Positions 34,042-44,746 are shown, counted from the stretch's first letter. The stretch: 51,110 nt of DNA from Pseudopyrenochaeta lycopersici (GCA_003313425.1 NHZP01000122.1:1-51110), one strand, 5' to 3'. The notes: generated by a model from the sequence alone, not told the origin. Translations and numbers: made by a program.

Positions 34042-35550
34042 GTTTCTCTGAGGGCATATCGCCAGTTTTGCAGGTAACCATATTAATGAAGTATTTAGCC
34101 TTTTCTCCATCAAAGTGCTTAAGGGGGAACCTGTCAAAGGAGCTTATATATATTAGTAATAGTCTAGTAATAGTCTATGTCTCTGCTTACCGAGCGTCAA
34201 CAAGAGTGCGGTGATAGTATGGCCCAGGGAGAGATATTGGCAGCCCATCTCTTGCTAACTGGATCTTAGACGTTGCGAATATTCCCTCAAGCTGGCAAGT
34301 ATAGAACATAGCCAGAATAGTGCGTTCTGGTTTTGTAAATAGCCGCCAGAAAGGAAGCATTGGAAGCCTAGAATGACCGTCACACTCAAGACCACCTTTA
34401 TTTCGCGCAGTTGAGTGCTGATACACCCAGCGAAGGATACTACACTATATTACAGTTAATATTCATATCTAGTCTCTAAAAAATAAGGTCTTACCTTATC
34501 TCCTGGGCGTATGTATGGCCAGGCTCTATCAAATATTTGTGTAGACCCTGGTAGAAGAAGGCGGAGGATTGTCTATCTATGTATTAGCCCATGTAATAGT
34601 CAATGTATTAGTCGACTCTTACTTTATACTGCCTATTGTTCATGCGGCGCACGTAGGCTTCGAAGGGGTATTTCTCTAAATACTCCAATTTCTCTGAAGC
34701 TAATAGGATAGCTTTAGACCAATATCCCTGTACGTATTCCCAGGAATAAGATGTATGGAGTTTCAGCATATCAAACTCAGTCTCTCTAATAATTTTATCG
34801 TCAAGATCTGGGAGCCACGGATCAATCTCGTCGTCTTCAGGACTAGGATCTACAATCTTTATTGCAGTATCTTCATCCCACACCTCGAGATTTGGGAGGC
34901 TAGATGTAATAGTACCTGTAATAGTTGAGGAAGAAGCAAAGGCGTGAGTGGGTGGTGTAAAGTCTGGTCCTAGTTGAAAGATGCGACCCTGCGCTGTGAT
35001 GAAGTGACTCATTGGCAGAGTTGGCTCTGTAGGAAACTCATGTAGTAGTGTTTGCGACCAATGCTTGTTTGTAGTAAACCTAAATTCCCGTTAGAGCTAT
35101 TACAAGGACTATTACAAAATCTTACTGCTTATACACTAGAACATTTTTAGCCTGAATGCGTAGTTCTGCCATGAGACTTGGTTTATCTCCCTGGGCAGCA
35201 TTTTGTAGGAGGTGATGCGCAGCTGGAATGAATTTGAGGTTGAAGAATCGTGAAAGAGCAGTATTGAAAGCAGCTTTGCCTTTTGCCCTGCTGAAATCGC
35301 TTCCCTGCTGCTTCTCTCGACGAGCGTTGTTTTTGATAGTGTTTGGATTTGTTGAATATTGCCCATCAAGCTTTCTCTTCTTCCGATCAGGCTGCTCCAT
35401 ATTGATGTAATAGGCTGTAATAGACTGTAGTAGTAGAGTTATGGTGTAGAGTTGTAGGTTAAGAAGTAGCAAAGTTTTCTATATATACTACACAGGACAG
35501 CCGCTATTAGGGATTACGTAGCCACAGGTGAAGGCAGGTAAAGTGGGTAA

Positions 35551-36028
35551 GTGTAGATAGGATATACTACATTTACGTAGAAAACTGTCGCATTCTAAAG
35601 AAGACCTATTTCGTGATTGCATTAAGCAGCTAGTTCAGAAATGGGCTATTACAGTGACTATTACTCTACTGCTAAATTTTTCCAATTCTAAGGGTACCCA
35701 GAGCCTAGAGTAAATTTAACTGCTAGTAGGTGAAAGAAATAAGTGTAGATAGAGTATGCTAATTTTACGTAGAAAACTGTCGCATTCTAAAGAAGACCCA
35801 TTTCGTGATTGCATTAAGCAGCTAGTTCAGAAATGGGCTATTACAGTGACTATTACTCTACTGTCAAATTTTTCTAATTCTAAGGGTACCCAGAGCCTAG
35901 AGTAAATTTAACTTCTAGTAGGTGAAAGAAATAAGTGTAGATAGAGTATGCTAATTTTACGTAGAAAACTGTCGCATTCTAAAGAAGACCCATTTCGTGA
36001 TTGCATTAAGCAGCTAGTTCAGAGATGG
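35551..36028. repeat. 192-bp tandem repeat, about 2.5 copies
   Basis: Copies start at 35551, 35743 and 35935 (partial, to about 36028), each with GTGTAGATAG, then ACGTAGAAAACTGTCGCATT, the block AAGAAGACC(C/T)ATTTCGTGATT and the run CTATTACAGTGACTATTAC. Copies differ at a few positions. They lie between the divergent 399-aa and histone genes, so they may act as promoter or maintenance sequence. Their period is close to a nucleosome repeat length (an observation, not evidence of function). Confidence 0.9.
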
Positions 36029-36266
36029 GTTATAAACTATTACTACGACTAATACATCTGTTAATATGCGTATAGGCTTGCTTTTGTAGGCTTCTCTCAC
36101 CCACTTCACCTAACTTCACTTCACCTTCATATCTGTTGTCTACTAAATATATATATTGCTCTCTCCAGCCTTGTTCTACGACCTTACGCCCTCGCTCTCC
36201 TACCCCCTATACTAGAGCTACTTCAAAACCATTACAAACTATTACAACTATCTCAATTCAACTACA

Positions 36267-36989
36267 ATGGCTCGCACAAAGACTTCGCATAGGAAACAGG
36301 GAATGTATAGAGGCAAAGGGTCTAGGAAGACTACTACAAAGTCCGCCAGAAAGGCTCCTCGGAAATCTAATAAGGCTTCTCGTAATGATGCTAATGAAGG
36401 TAGTAGTTGTAATAGTCTGCCTAGTGCTCCCTTACTAATTGCCTACAGTTGTTCAACCACGGAAGGCGATCTCCTACAACTTTAATACTCCTAGAGCCGC
36501 TATCTACAGAGGGGTATCTAGTGGCGGCGTTAAAAAGAAGAAAACGCGCGGCGGTAAGCTTAAAGTACTGTAAATGAAAGACTATTACTAATTTGTAATA
36601 GTGGAAGCACTTCGTGAAATTCGGCACTACCAGAAATCAACTGGCACGCTCATACTGCCTACCCCATTCCGCCGCCTCGTTCGAGAGATCGCTGGAGAAG
36701 TGTCAGGAAGAACTACACAGCAAGGAGGGTGTCGCTGGCAGCCAGCAGCGCTTGACGCCCTACAGGAATCAGCTGAACACTTTCTAACTACTGTCCTCTC
36801 AGGTAAGAACTAATCGTAATAGTCTGTGTAATAGATTAATAACTATCTGCAGCCTCAAACTTAGCTGCTATTCATGCAAAGCGCATCACAATCCAGCAGA
36901 AGGATATGAGGTTAGCATTGAAGCTGTCAAGTATGCTGAGTTCGTGGGCTCCTATCGTGGACCAAGTATGCAAGACAATGGGCTACTAG
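36267..36989 (+). CDS. CenH3-like histone H3 variant encoded by the TIR element
   Basis: Four exons, 36267-36399, 36449-36553, 36602-36802 and 36853-36989 (introns 49, 48 and 50 nt, all phase 1), sum to exactly 192 codons (191 aa). The tail starts MARTKT like canonical H3 and is Lys/Arg-rich (RKTTTKSARKAPRKS). The histone fold runs about 82-171: EALREIRHYQKSTGTLI (alphaN), PFRRLVREIA (alpha1), loop 1, WQPAALDALQESAEHFL (alpha2), NLAAIHAKRITIQQKDMRLA (loop 2-alpha3). Loop 1 is about 6 residues longer than in canonical H3, and the residue after it is Trp (RWQ) instead of Phe, both hallmarks of CENP-A/Cse4/Cnp1-type centromeric histones. The C-terminus has a 20-residue extension. It would enter nucleosomes with H4; the role in the element is unknown. 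A TATATATATTG lies about 115 bp upstream and a GTAATAG-type pair near 36230-36245. Confidence 0.9.
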
Positions 36990-37134
36990 GACAGTAATAG
37001 TCGTAATAGTCTGATAAAGGCTATACTAGTCATAGGGTAGGCGGATAGGTTTACTCTGCGAAAGCGATTCATAAGAGAGGGAATTTCTCTATGACTCATA
37101 TGCGAGGTTTGGGGTTCAAATTCTAGATAGATTG
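36990..37134. other. Histone gene 3' flank up to the right inverted repeat
   Basis: Contains two GTAATAGTC copies directly after the histone stop (36994-37012) and an imperfect palindrome around AGAGAGGGAATTTCTCT at 37074-37090. No gene. Confidence 0.5.
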
Positions 37135-37280
37135 AATAAAAACTATTACAGTCTATTACTTTATTATTTATACCCTGTTGTAGAGCGCAAGGGCGGGTAA
37201 ATGGCTATTATTGTTCAGGTTCGAGGTTTTGGTTTTCGGATTTTGGTTTCCGACCTTCGTGGCGTAATAGTCCACCGTAG
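37135..37280 (-). repeat. Right 146-bp terminal inverted repeat
   Basis: Reverse complement of the left repeat, 145/146 by eye, followed directly by the CCAT duplication at 37281-37284. Near identity of the two ends suggests the element moved fairly recently. Confidence 0.95.
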
Positions 37281-37284
37281 CCAT

Positions 37285-39231
37285 CCCTGCCGTCCCCGCC
37301 GCCACGTTGGACCGAGCGGGCGCAACCTCCACACCTTCGCTTATCTTTTCCAGTCGGGATCACAGGGCTTATACTGAACCATTCGAGTGAAGACTTGTCG
37401 CAGGCCAAGGCATCATCTCAGGGAACCTGAGGAAGAACTGCATTAGTAATCTTGCCATATAATCTCAGACGTGCGGGGTCAGGTTTATAAGACCAAGACA
37501 CAATACACACACAATACAACTTTTCTGCTCATTATCAATTATTTTGACTTCTCATCATTTCAGCACGTCCAGTGCGACAAGACTCAACGCCTGCTCGCGG
37601 GACGCCCGTAATTTATCGTCGTTGACGATTGGCAAAAGGTACTATACACGCCTAATACTGCACGCACGTAGACTCGCGTGATTCACTATGCTTGGACGAG
37701 CGTGCACAGACGAGCGTGCACACGCTTTAGCGCCGCTAACGTGCCAGGGGAGACGAAATGCAGCGACTGAACAAGGGCTCTGGTTGGCGGAGGATTTCTC
37801 TCCTGTCACCAATTAGCACATGCTTTTCGACAGTCCGCCTGGTACATTCTTGAGCGTCGATATTCTGCTGCGCGCGCTGGATTTGCAGACATAAATCGAT
37901 CAAAATCGAGGCTCACTGCATCCGTAATCAAGCCAGGCAGGTACTATTGGATGTCGGCACTGAATTTGCTTCCTCGCGTCGTCGGGATTTCTGCGCTATA
38001 GTTAAAAAGCACACTGATCACTGTGTCCATCAACTCTCTCTGTGTCAGGAGCTGCCACTTGCCGAAGGAGGTGAGGGACTGACTGTGAAAAGGCTGAACT
38101 GCACCCTGTATACGAGTCCGCTGCACTGAAGCATAATTGCGAGATTATAACATCTGTCATGAGCGTCAGTTACGAGGCGGAGGGCCTCATGCGGCATTGC
38201 TACCGGACGTGGTAATCGAACCATACGCCGGTGTGAGGACAATTTAGCGGATGTAAAAGCAATAAATCGCACGATAGTTTAGGGCCTCGTGGTTATCACG
38301 GCCATTGTCATGAATGTCGCAGTACGCGCAAGGCGTCCCTTCTCCAGGAGTTGGAGGGAATTAACAGCAACTCTATCATGGCGACAGCTTTCATGCAAGC
38401 GCTGTACATGATAATTAGGTTCGGGTTATCGAAAATACCGGTTTGTATAGCTGTCCATGCATACATACCTAGCCCGTCGTGCTCACCTGCTCACGAGGCG
38501 AGGAGGTTTAGATGCAAAAACCAATGCTTCGTTACAGTACCACCGGTGGTGCAAACGGCTTTCTAGGTGGGGCGCACTGTAATTACCATCTCTAGCCCTA
38601 CGAATTTCTTTTTGCATTGTCGCATCCTCTCATTAGCATTGCTGCCTGCCACGAACTCAGAGGAGAGACTGCTCCGATGGCTAGTTTAGTGAACAGAGTT
38701 CTAAGCGTTTGTGGCCCCTTCGAGCATTTCAAAATATGGGAAAGCGACCACAGACTGGACGCCGGTGACCAGCCTGACCATTCAGGGACACTGTCTTTGG
38801 TATGCAAGTAGTCAAGGATTCATTATTTTCCTTGATAGCACCGCCCCTTTTATCTCTAGTGCAAGTCGACATATGACGCTCTTGGAAGCTGTTACATGGA
38901 AGATCCTTCGGTTCTTGTGCAAGTTGTAAAGGATGTGAACATGAAGGAGCACTTTGATACTTGGCATACCTCTGTCTTTGGCCAAGCTTAGTCTTACAAA
39001 GTAGATATGGGTATCGCTGAACGAATTGTGTACGTATCGTCTTGCATTGATTATAAAGCAAAAGCCAGTCTCAATCCATGGGACAGCTGGGATACTCATA
39101 TTAGACCTTTTACATCGAATCTGTTGGAATCCGCCAGAAACTACTGCCAGAGTGGTTGCAACCATCAATCCGGTCTATATATCGATAGTCAGATACACTC
39201 GTCAAAAGCAGGTTGAAGCATCAAATGGACA
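37285..39231. other. Intergenic right flank of the element, no supported gene
   Basis: GC-rich host DNA next to the element (CCGCCGCCACG near 37295). Only frames under 120 codons that overlap on opposite strands (38598-39168); none has a domain. Confidence 0.45.
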
Positions 39232-40206
39232 TCATTCTGCTCTTCCATAACCGCTTCTAACAGAATCTTCCCTGAGCTCTACCATCCTAGCTTCCACCGA
39301 GCCATCATCAGCCTGTTCTGAGCTATGTTCTAGCCAGCGAGCCAAAGCCTCTACTGCGGGCTCAATCGCTTTCTGGGTGAGAGAGCTGTTATGGTCAGCG
39401 GTATCGACGACAAACGCGAAATGGCTGATATCTCTCATGTCCTCCATGGTTTCCTGCTCTGAAAACTTTTCACGATCGTCCTTCGCGGGCGATCTGATGC
39501 TGATATATATGTCCCCATTGTGAAGAAGGCCCGAGGATGCCTTTGCCGCGTTGACCAGACCATGGAATGGATGCTCAGGGTAAGGGTCTTCCTGGACGCA
39601 GAGTGACGAGAGAAGTGCGTCCAGGGTTGATGTACCAACAGTTTCGGGGTTTGTTATGCCGTAATTGTGCGTCGTGATGTGGTCTGATGGCTCATGGGTT
39701 TTGCGGGGCTTCCATATGAATCTAGCCAAGTTTAGCTCGCTGCATGCTGAATGTCTTGGATGGACACTCGCCATACATATCACATCGCTTTTGTGCAGTT
39801 TCCGGGCCGTGGACTAGACGAGAGTTATCACATAGCTCTGCCAAGCTGCGCCTAAGCGTCAAAAAACCAGCCCATGCAGTGTAAGATGACGGAACTGCAC
39901 ATAGGCGAAAATAGTGCTCATGAATAAGTTTCAAAACGGGCCGACAATCCTCTGTCCCTTTTTTGAGGCGACCGAGAAGTATAGCGAGCGGGCTGTAGGT
40001 CGTAAGTGCTGACTGAATCGGAATCGTTACGTGGCATACCTTGAGACGCCACTGGCGCAGATGAAAGAGAAGAGCTGCCATGGCTCCGGGGCACGTTGGA
40101 GGCCGTTCCGCATTTGGATCTTTCTTAGTAGAACGTCGAGCAAGTCGAGTACATTCTCGGCCGACACGTCGCCTTTGAGTATCAACACATTACGGCGGGG
40201 TTCCAT
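39232..40206 (-). CDS. Hypothetical protein, at least three exons
   Basis: Starts at ATG 40206 (MEPRRNVLILKGDVSAENVL). A 47-nt intron at 39993-40039 (GTATGC...CTACAG) leads into SPLAILLGRLKKGTEDCRPV and FLTLRRSLAELC. A third exon ending at 39232 carries FIWKPRKTHEPSDHITTHNY, HPFHGLVNAAKASSGLLHNG, DIYISIRSP and a helical tail (EPAVEALARWLEHSSEQ). The exact second intron is unresolved; one possibility runs from a GTGATA donor to ATTCAG near 39743. All three segments look coding, but I do not recognise the family. No signal peptide or membrane segment. Confidence 0.55.
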
Positions 40207-40569
40207 GATGCTGGTATAGGAGGCAATGCTCGCGTTCCTGCTGTATTCAACCTCCTATCGCGGTATTGCACAGTAGGGGCCTGTCGACGTAACGATTGCT
40301 CATGAGTTGATCGCAAGGGTGACGCTTTTGTAACGGAAGCCACTTTCACGTCAGCGTTCACAATCAGTCAGACAGCGATAGCAATACTACAAGGTCGCAT
40401 CATCAGTAAGCTTCTAATGTGTATGCTTTACACAAAGATGACAAGCACGCAGTAGGCAAGCAAATCAAGAACAGATTTAAATTGAGTCCCGCCTACCTTC
40501 TCTACTACTGTGTCAAGATACACCATCGATTGCCGTTCTCTGAGACGCAAAACACGATTAATCTTCGCT

Positions 40570-41334
40570 ATGGATGCTAACCTTCGTTCTCACAAGTGGG
40601 TGTTACTTGCGTCACTTGTACTTCTTCTTGCGGCTATTGCTCTGTGCTTTCTTTGCGTTCTCTCCGGTGTACGTCCAGGATGGCTCAGTGACTACCACAT
40701 TGTCCGCGTAAGTCACCTTGTATGGACTGTCAGATAACAAAGAGCACTTACGCTAATCTATGGCCAGATTTCGGCTTTCCAAGACGCTCTCGAACAAATG
40801 GTGGGTACAGTCCCCGCTCTTGGTAGTGTATTAGGAACGACACTCGATAAGCTTTTGGAGAAGACTGGTGTCCCTGAATCTATTGCCATATATGCCACAA
40901 GCTACTGCAATCAAAGCCACAAAACAGGTCCTAATCTAACAACACAATGTTTCTCGCATGGGTCGTCAAGGTTTGATATCGCCACTGGCTTGCGCATCGC
41001 CATGGCCATTTGCTATGCGCTGAGTATCACTTCCACTGTGGTCAGTCTAGCTTTCTGGCTGCACTGGATGCGGCGCGATAGCGAGAAATCCAGACACCGG
41101 GCCAAAGCGTGCACATGGATTGCGTGTGGCGCGGTGGGCTTCGCATCCACCACTACTACGGTAGTTGCGTATGCAGTGTACATGGTGCTCGCCAAGAACC
41201 TGCCGCAAGCTGTTCTTTCCGTGAAGATCGGTGGCCAGTTCCTCGCCCTCACGTGGTCTGCCTGTATGTGCTTAGCGTTGGCATTGGCTATGACCCAGTC
41301 ATTGAAGATGCCGTATGCTCAGCAGCTTCACTGA
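40570..41334 (+). CDS. SUR7/PalI-type four-helix membrane protein
   Basis: Exons 40570-40707 and 40768-41334 with a 60-nt intron (GTAAGT...GGCCAG, phase 0) give 234 aa. TM1 is at about 8-32 (WVLLASLVLLLAAIALCFLC). A long extracellular loop follows with VPALGSVLGTTLDKLLEKTG and a YATSYCNQS patch, then three more helices (about 137-158, 176-200 and 210-228). This layout is that of fungal SUR7/PalI (Rim9) proteins, which act in cell-cortex eisosome domains or in ambient-pH signalling. The member type is not resolved. The first in-frame ATG of the ORF is at 40570. Confidence 0.7.
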
Positions 41335-41794
41335 AAACCTCGGGCCGTCAAGGCGGCTTTTCTGTTTGAGAATCGTGCGGTACGTCCAATGGGCTTAAAC
41401 ACTGGGTCTGGTATCTGGGACCAACCTATGGCCACAGCGGGGCCGCAAAAGTCTACTTTCTTTGGTCCACTGCTTGTGTGAGGAGTTTGTTCGAGTATCA
41501 GCGTACCCTTGCCATAAAATTAGGAACATGTTGTCTTATTGTGCCGTCTAAAACATAATACCATATATAAACAAACCCACCACAAAGAATTGTAACCCTT
41601 CTGACACCATGAGGTAGTAGTCAGCACGAATATGGCAGACGTTGAACAGACATGGCTCCGGTGAGGACTTTGTGTGTCATCAAAGCTCAGGCCACGCAGG
41701 AGCACGAACGAAGACTAGAGCAATGAAACCTACGCCGCTCAATATGGCCCAAGAAGTATATATTGTATGGATTGATACTGTATATGCGATCCTC

Positions 41795-44746
41795 TTAACG
41801 TAATCTAGGGCGTGTCAATGAAGAGCTCGTGTAGACAGCAGCAGTCGGATGTTCTGTGCTCCCAAGTCTCTCAGAAATGACAAAAACAGTCTCCAGCCCA
41901 TATCTTTCTATCGCTTGGTATAGTTGCTCATAGGTTGCAGCGTATCTCATTGTATCGTTATCCTTAAGTTTGTACCCGAATGTTGATAGTGAATCGATTC
42001 TTTTCTGGCTTTGCACGAACCGTTCGGTCGAGCGTGCATCGACTGGGGCACGATAGAACATACCGGGCTTCAGACTCGATTTATACAAGACGGAGCGGGG
42101 TCCCGTTTTGACAGGTTTGTCGGCCTCTATTTGAATGATGACCGTAGATTCTCTGGGTGCTCGTGGTACGACGGCTCCTACTGGAAGTGACTCTACAGCT
42201 AACCTACCTGTTTGACTGTGATATGGTAAGTCTATCTGAGACGTCGATGTACTTTGGTTGTCCTCTCGTAAAGGACAAGCCTGGTCTACTTGCGTCTCAT
42301 TCATAGTGGTATCTCCATCGCTTGAAAATGGATTGCTATGATACAGCAGCTCTGTATATGCCTCTATGGGATCAGACCTGCATATAATTCCCGAGTTCAT
42401 TACTTGAGGGGTCAGTGGGCGTCTATTAGGACTGTATATGCTAGGGCTATTCGTGATTATCGTTTTGGGAGAAGACTTTTCCACTGTAGAGTATCCTACC
42501 TCCAAGCTGCCACGCCAGTGATTCACGCTGCTGATTCTCTGTTGATGAGTGCTCGAAAATGGTGATTCAATGCAAAAGTCTTCTCGCGACACCTTTGGAC
42601 TCCATTCTGGTGACCAGACTCCTACTGATGGAACACTAGATGTGGACTTATAGGAGGACATATTACGGCTTCGGCGTCGCTTTGAGGGAGTAGAAGGGAA
42701 ACTAAAGTCCCGATCTTGTGTGGCATTCATTGTGAAAGTAGGTGGGAGCCTCTTCCTCATGCATTCTGTTGAATGCGTGGTATCTACAGCTGACGTCTTC
42801 TGCCCAACAATGGAGCCAGCCTGTGAGCGCACGGAAACTGTCTGGATGTGGGGGCGACGCCAAAGAACGCTCGCTGCGTCTAGCTCTGACTCGCTTGCTG
42901 CATGCGAAGACAAACCCGAGATAGAGTCTCGATCGTCAGCTGTGCAAAGGCTTGCGGGGCCTCTATCGCGGAAGGGAAAGTTTTCTAGCATAGCGTGGAA
43001 GGGGTCCAAGGACACTGTTGGCGAGTTGGGAGGTAATGGGTCTGCCTCGAAACCGGATGTGATGCCAAACAGAAAGATGCGAACAATGTGCTTCGCCATG
43101 GATGGCTGTGACAATAGAACCTCAGGAGGATCTCGTGTGTGAATCTGATCATAATATAGAAGGCTCGTAGCTGTTGCGCTTTTGAACAGTGAGACGCCAT
43201 GTCGTCTCATTACGTCGACGTCTTCCGAATCCGGATACCTTGACGATGTGTTTGCTGGTGTGTCTATTGCGATATCGTTTTCATCGCCGTCTGGGTTGCA
43301 TAGACTCGGAGTTATGTCGCCGACACAGAAGCGATGAATCTCCTGTTTAACTAGGTTCCTGAGTTGTGTTTTGCTGACCGATCCTTCAGGAAGTGCTGCC
43401 CGAATGGTGTGGAGGAAGACGTGTTGGTAACAACGGTCGACGAGCACGTCCTTCTGGAATGTGGAAGCTATGGATATCCTTCCAGATTGTGAAAGCATGT
43501 CGAATTCCCTTTCCAAGACTCTTTTGACTCGCTTTCGTAACGTATCGTGTCTCGCCCTCCTCATGCCGCCGAGTATGGGTGTCAGGGCTCTATGAACTCT
43601 CGACAACAGTAGCCGTACATCTTCTGCAAAAGTTGTCAAGGTCAAGATGGGACCTTGCCGGCAGACCGCCATCTTCACTGCCTCGCGGAGCGTTTTATCT
43701 GTTAACTGGGGAAGGATTTGTCCGCGCTCAAAGGTGTGGACAATGTAGTCGTGGTCAGCCTTCGATAGCTGTGGTGCTCGAGACTGCAGCATACGGATTG
43801 AATCAGGATCAATCGATCGTACCACTGTGGGGTGCCAATGTAGCGATATTTCTTGCCATTGGGATGCGATACCCTGGATGTAGTTGATGGCCTCCTGCAA
43901 TATGTTGGATACAAGCTAGATCAGAAACTGCGCGTCGGCTTCCACTTACTTCAGTACACCACGACTTGCGGATGTCGTTGAGATAGTTGAAGGACTTGGT
44001 CGTCCATATGGCGGGGAGCTGACCCAGCGGATGGAAAGCCTCAGGCACTCCTTTTGTGGAGCGGACCAGATGTGCAGCTTGATTCAGATCAGGCGTGAGC
44101 GGGTGCATGTACTGCAGCTGTATTGTCCCTGTGCGCTGTGTCGCTGCGCCAAGTATGCCGCAGACTGCTCTATGCTGACTGTTTAATGCTGCCTGATTGC
44201 TGTGAGAGCCGTCTGAATAAGCGCACGTTAGTGAAGAATAGATCAAATATAGTGCTAAAGCGGCTGAAGTCGTTTCCTTACATCCCTTGAACCGGTCATC
44301 GCTCGGGAGGTCGTCTTACCATCACGGAAGAAGTCAACAACCCACCATCGCTCTTGCGGTTCAAGTGAACCGAAGGTTTGGGCTAGTCCCCAGGCTGTGG
44401 ATGACCATGCAATTTCCAGCAGAGCTATTCCTCTTGTGATACATATTGTCGCTTCTTTCCGGAATCTTACGCAAGGAAATTCGTTCGTTTCCAACCTTCT
44501 CCAACCCGTCTCCGTTCTGCTTTCCCATGCGGACCTAGAGATTTCGGCTTGGAGATGTTTTTCCTTGAGCCATGGCTTGCAAACCTCGTGTCTGTATTGC
44601 TGGTCCAGTTTTTTTTGGGCGTCTCTACACTCGGGAGAGAGATGGTGAAAGGGATCAGGGTGGGGGTATCGTGCTATCTGGGATAGCTGTACTATGCCTG
44701 AGCCAAGATACCGTTCGTGGTCAGTACCAAATCCAGTATCTTCCAT
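41795..44746 (-). CDS. DUF3723-like protein
   Basis: Exons 44746-44320, 44212-43950 and 43894-41795 (introns 107 and 55 nt) give at least 929 aa. The segment near residue 250 (RSIDPDSIRMLQSRAPQLSK, then FERGQILPQLTDKTLREAV and GPILTLTTFAEDVRLL) matches the DUF3723 pattern of fungal proteins of unknown function. The long Ser-rich middle is probably disordered. The N-terminus has ERYLGSGIVQLSQIARYPHP and WWVVDFFRD. A further exon upstream, to about 44960 (NAEIADKVDQDAYWSASEHH), joins in frame through a 47-nt GTAATA...AATGAG intron, so the true start is probably beyond 44746. DUF3723 genes are frequent cargo of giant Starship elements, but no Starship captain is seen here. Confidence 0.65.

Larger units (their letters stand above)
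28759..35400 (-). pseudogene. 399-aa protein of the TIR element, last exon split by Copia
   Basis: Exons on the minus strand: 35400-35126, 35079-34623, 34572-34495, 34444-34191 and 34142-34042 continuing at 28793-28759. With one target copy counted this is exactly 400 codons, and all introns (46, 50, 50 and 48 nt) have GTAAG donors. The protein has an NLS-like start (RKKRKLDG), then SRAKGKAAFNTALSRFFNLK, an acidic middle (EDDEIDPWLPDLDD) and a compact C-terminal half (LRLLLPGSTQIFDRAWPYIR, LPMLPFWRLFTKPERTILAM). The Copia insertion in codon 389 swaps the last 11 residues for a short run read from the LTR, so a nearly full product is still possible. It is divergent from the histone gene, with the 192-bp repeats between. 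No family recognised. Confidence 0.75.
24259..37280. mobile_element. Integrase-type TIR transposon carrying a CenH3-like histone gene (with nested Copia)
   Basis: 13,022 bp between inverted repeats, or 7,774 bp after removing the nested Copia (5,243 bp) and one 5-bp target copy. The 146-bp repeats (24259-24404; 37135-37280) differ at one position by eye, and the flanks carry CCAT on both sides. Five genes: transposase 24570-26259 (+), 396-aa protein 26432-27674 (+), 199-aa protein 27714-28313 (-), 399-aa protein 35400-28759 (-, interrupted by Copia) and CenH3-like histone 36267-36989 (+). The element is visibly more AT-rich than the flanking host DNA. The DDE core and 4-bp duplication point towards Ginger-like integrase transposons, but the CTACGG ends and gene content match no family I know. 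Confidence 0.9.
24259..37280. repeat. Dispersed GTAATAG (CTATTAC) motif across the TIR element
   Basis: I count about 41 copies on either strand outside the Copia insert, against roughly one expected by chance in 7.8 kb. Many are pairs with starts 9-12 bp apart, most often 10, such as GTAATAGACTGTAATAG in both inverted repeats, 24508-24524, 25630-25648, 26303-26320, 26922-26939, 28400-28427, 35408-35425 and 36994-37012. They lie upstream of all five genes, in at least 8 of 11 introns, in the 192-bp repeats and even in coding sequence (TITGTITSS of the 399-aa protein). None is seen in Copia. Confidence 0.88.

Noticed and set aside
36267..36485. Histone gene as a short 72-codon unspliced protein
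   Set aside because: The frame is the H3-like tail plus intron sequence; splicing three introns restores a full histone fold.
37100..37135. tRNA-like GGGGTTCAAATTC near the right end of the element
   Set aside because: The upstream sequence does not form a cloverleaf.
24259..37280. Starship or Maverick/Polinton identity for the large element
   Set aside because: No tyrosine recombinase (Starship) and no protein-primed polymerase, packaging ATPase or capsid genes (Maverick); the size without Copia is only about 7.8 kb and the duplication is 4 bp.
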